In this document: piece after piece, positions 6,608 through 6,728 of the stretch
How the letters are laid out: each line of letters opens with the position of its first letter
How positions within the stretch are numbered: the stretch's first letter is position 1
NCBI GenBank assembly: GCA_028293405.1
Contig: JAQGOW010000074.1
Span: forward strand, 1-6,728
Length of the DNA: 6,728 nucleotides
DNA from: Verrucomicrobiales bacterium
Lineage (GTDB): Bacteria > Verrucomicrobiota > Verrucomicrobiia > Limisphaerales > Palsa-1400
Direction of reading: 5' to 3'
Notes under the pieces: generated by a model
What the model was told of the DNA's origin: nothing
Databases searched by the model: none
The model's input: the letters and a program-made list of their open reading frames with translations, nothing else
Program-made: the position numbers and the translations under genes

Positions 6608-6611
6608 GAAA

Positions 6612-6728
6612 GCTCCAAATCCCAAGCTTCAAGCACCAAAGAAGCACCAAATCCCAAGCACCATGTTGGTGCGTAAAGATATTTGGACCTTGGAGCTTGA
6701 TGTTTCTCTGGAGCTTGGTTCTTGGAGC
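6612..6728. repeat. Intergenic AAGCNCCAA-rich element with long imperfect inverted repeat
   Basis: The sequence after nuoI is not coding and is built of reiterated CCAAGC/AGCACCAA units. A perfect 13-nt direct repeat CCAAATCCCAAGC occurs at 6615-6627 and 6647-6659; AGCACCAAA occurs at 6632-6640 and 6643-6651. The two halves are also inverted copies. GCTCCAA (6612-6618) pairs with TTGGAGC (6722-6728), CCAAGCT (6622-6628) with AGCTTGG (6712-6718), and TCAAGCACCAA (6629-6639) with TTGGAGCTTGA (6690-6700) with one mismatch. CCAAAT (6647-6652) pairs with ATTTGG (6681-6686), and GCACCA (6658-6663) with TGGTGC (6667-6672) around a 3-nt loop. It may extend past the window edge. It could act as a processing or attenuation hairpin inside the operon, or be a dispersed repeat family; neither is shown. 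Confidence 0.75.

Noticed and set aside
6612..6728. CRISPR array at the right end
   Set aside because: The units are 9-13 nt, irregularly spaced and inverted with respect to each other, with no constant-length spacers.

Overview
The window is a 6.7 kb piece of a bacterial respiratory complex I operon (proton-pumping NADH:quinone oxidoreductase, nuo). All genes run on the + strand in the canonical order nuoD, nuoE, nuoF, nuoG, nuoH, nuoI. nuoA, nuoB and nuoC would lie to the left and nuoJ onward to the right, outside the window. The genes are packed tightly, with 4-nt ATGA start/stop overlaps at D/E, G/H and H/I and a 6-nt gap at F/G. That spacing implies one polycistronic message with translational coupling.

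Three things break the routine. (1) Between nuoE and nuoF is a 165-nt gap holding a complete tRNA-Gln (anticodon CTG, CCA encoded) on the opposite strand, with a plausible promoter of its own. (2) nuoG carries a single in-frame TAG at codon 418. The frame continues intact, with recognisable molybdopterin-oxidoreductase-type sequence, for another 156 codons up to the nuoH start, so the gene is split by one base change, a sequencing error or readthrough. (3) Four bases after nuoI the window ends in a ~117-nt AAGCNCCAA-rich element made of direct repeats and a long imperfect inverted repeat.

Functionally, NuoF (FMN, [4Fe-4S]) and NuoE ([2Fe-2S]) with NuoG (N1b, N5, N4, N7 clusters) form the NADH-oxidising arm. 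NuoI (two [4Fe-4S]) and NuoD belong to the connecting, quinone-binding module. NuoH is the membrane subunit next to the quinone chamber. Apart from the amber codon, all expected cofactor ligands are present.

The organism is a Gram-negative-type bacterium with moderate GC. I suspect Verrucomicrobiota (Pedosphaera/Limisphaerales-like), because the protein sequences, the compact NuoG and the CTCCAAG/AGCACCAA-type intergenic repeat resemble what I recall from that phylum. This is an inference from memory and has not been tested by search.
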